Part shown: positions 63,976 through 64,000 of the stretch, piece by piece
Position numbering within the stretch: the stretch's first letter is position 1
How the letters are laid out: every line of letters begins with the position of its first letter
Assembly (NCBI GenBank): GCA_963756815.1
Contig: CAVWPR010000008.1
Location: 186,001-250,000 of the forward strand
Length of the DNA: 64,000 bases
Reading direction: 5' to 3'
DNA from: JAENVU01 sp963756815
GTDB taxonomy: Bacteria; Actinomycetota; Acidimicrobiia; IMCC26256; JAENVU01
Made by a program: the position numbers and the translations under genes
The notes under the pieces: generated by a model
Seen by the model: the letters and a program-made list of their open reading frames with translations, nothing else
Database searches by the model: none
What the model was told of the DNA's origin: nothing

Positions 63976-64000
63976 CCCGTGGCCGCGGCGTGGTGTCGCC

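Noticed and set aside
1..64000. Insertion sequences, prophage or integrated elements
   Set aside because: No transposase, integrase, phage structural gene or terminal inverted repeats were recognised; the repeats found are short hairpin elements and local tandem duplications.

Overview
The window is very GC-rich, densely coded DNA from a high-GC actinobacterium. The closest fit is an environmental member of the Acidimicrobiia or a neighbouring class: there are several F420-type (LLM) oxidoreductases, many short-chain dehydrogenases, paired acyl-CoA dehydrogenases, a thiolase next to a DUF35 protein, a large family of TIM-barrel amidohydrolases, and TANNNT promoters set directly in front of start codons. 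That placement is an inference from gene content; no rRNA or tRNA is present to confirm it.

Layout. 1-3.7 kb: a minus-strand operon with a DinB/pentapeptide protein, a glutamine-synthetase-like gamma-glutamyl ligase, a PuuD-type hydrolase, a 24-codon relic of a dehydrogenase and a GNAT acetyltransferase. 3.8-10.3 kb: a small membrane protein, a tandemly duplicated alpha/beta hydrolase, an SDR, lysS, a DMT exporter, an LLM oxidoreductase and a cupin. 10.3-17.5 kb: a Ycf46-like AAA ATPase, a hairpin-bearing tandem repeat, an aldehyde dehydrogenase, a secreted TAP-like hydrolase, an amidohydrolase and a tyrosine phosphatase. 17.5-34.7 kb: a DEAD-box helicase with a structured leader, then a catabolic block (two acyl-CoA dehydrogenases, a carboxyltransferase, an acyl-CoA ligase, P450, alpha/beta hydrolase, methyltransferase, amidohydrolase, SDR, lipid-transfer-type thiolase, DUF35 protein and a TetR regulator), interrupted by a PAS/GGDEF/EAL protein. 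34.7-38.6 kb: Ppx/GppA phosphatase, aldehyde dehydrogenase and gpmA. 38.6-49.5 kb: a two-component system divergent from a giant secreted protein of about 2,870 residues made of PKD-like and fibronectin III repeats. 49.5-64 kb: class II aldolase, SDRs, LLM oxidoreductase, DUF2889, MaoC-like dehydratase, acyl-CoA ligase, an MBL-Rieske fusion, a PHP protein, an ECF sigma factor with an LCP-type partner, a thiolase, a lipoprotein, an inositol-monophosphatase-family enzyme and an FGGY kinase.

The enzymes read as a lifestyle of activating (CoA ligases), oxidising (dehydrogenases, P450), hydrating (MaoC) and thiolytically cleaving lipophilic or isoprenoid-like acids. Several of these genes carry palindromes built on TGACG/CGTCA arms near their promoters, so a shared TetR-type repressor is plausible.

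Caution on quality: about 22 of roughly 50 genes need one or more single-base corrections to read through, and the giant gene needs around 30. Most sites resolved by eye are an extra G after a C or an extra C after a G, which looks like a systematic sequencing or assembly error rather than gene decay. Frameshifted genes are therefore reported as single genes with the shift positions noted.
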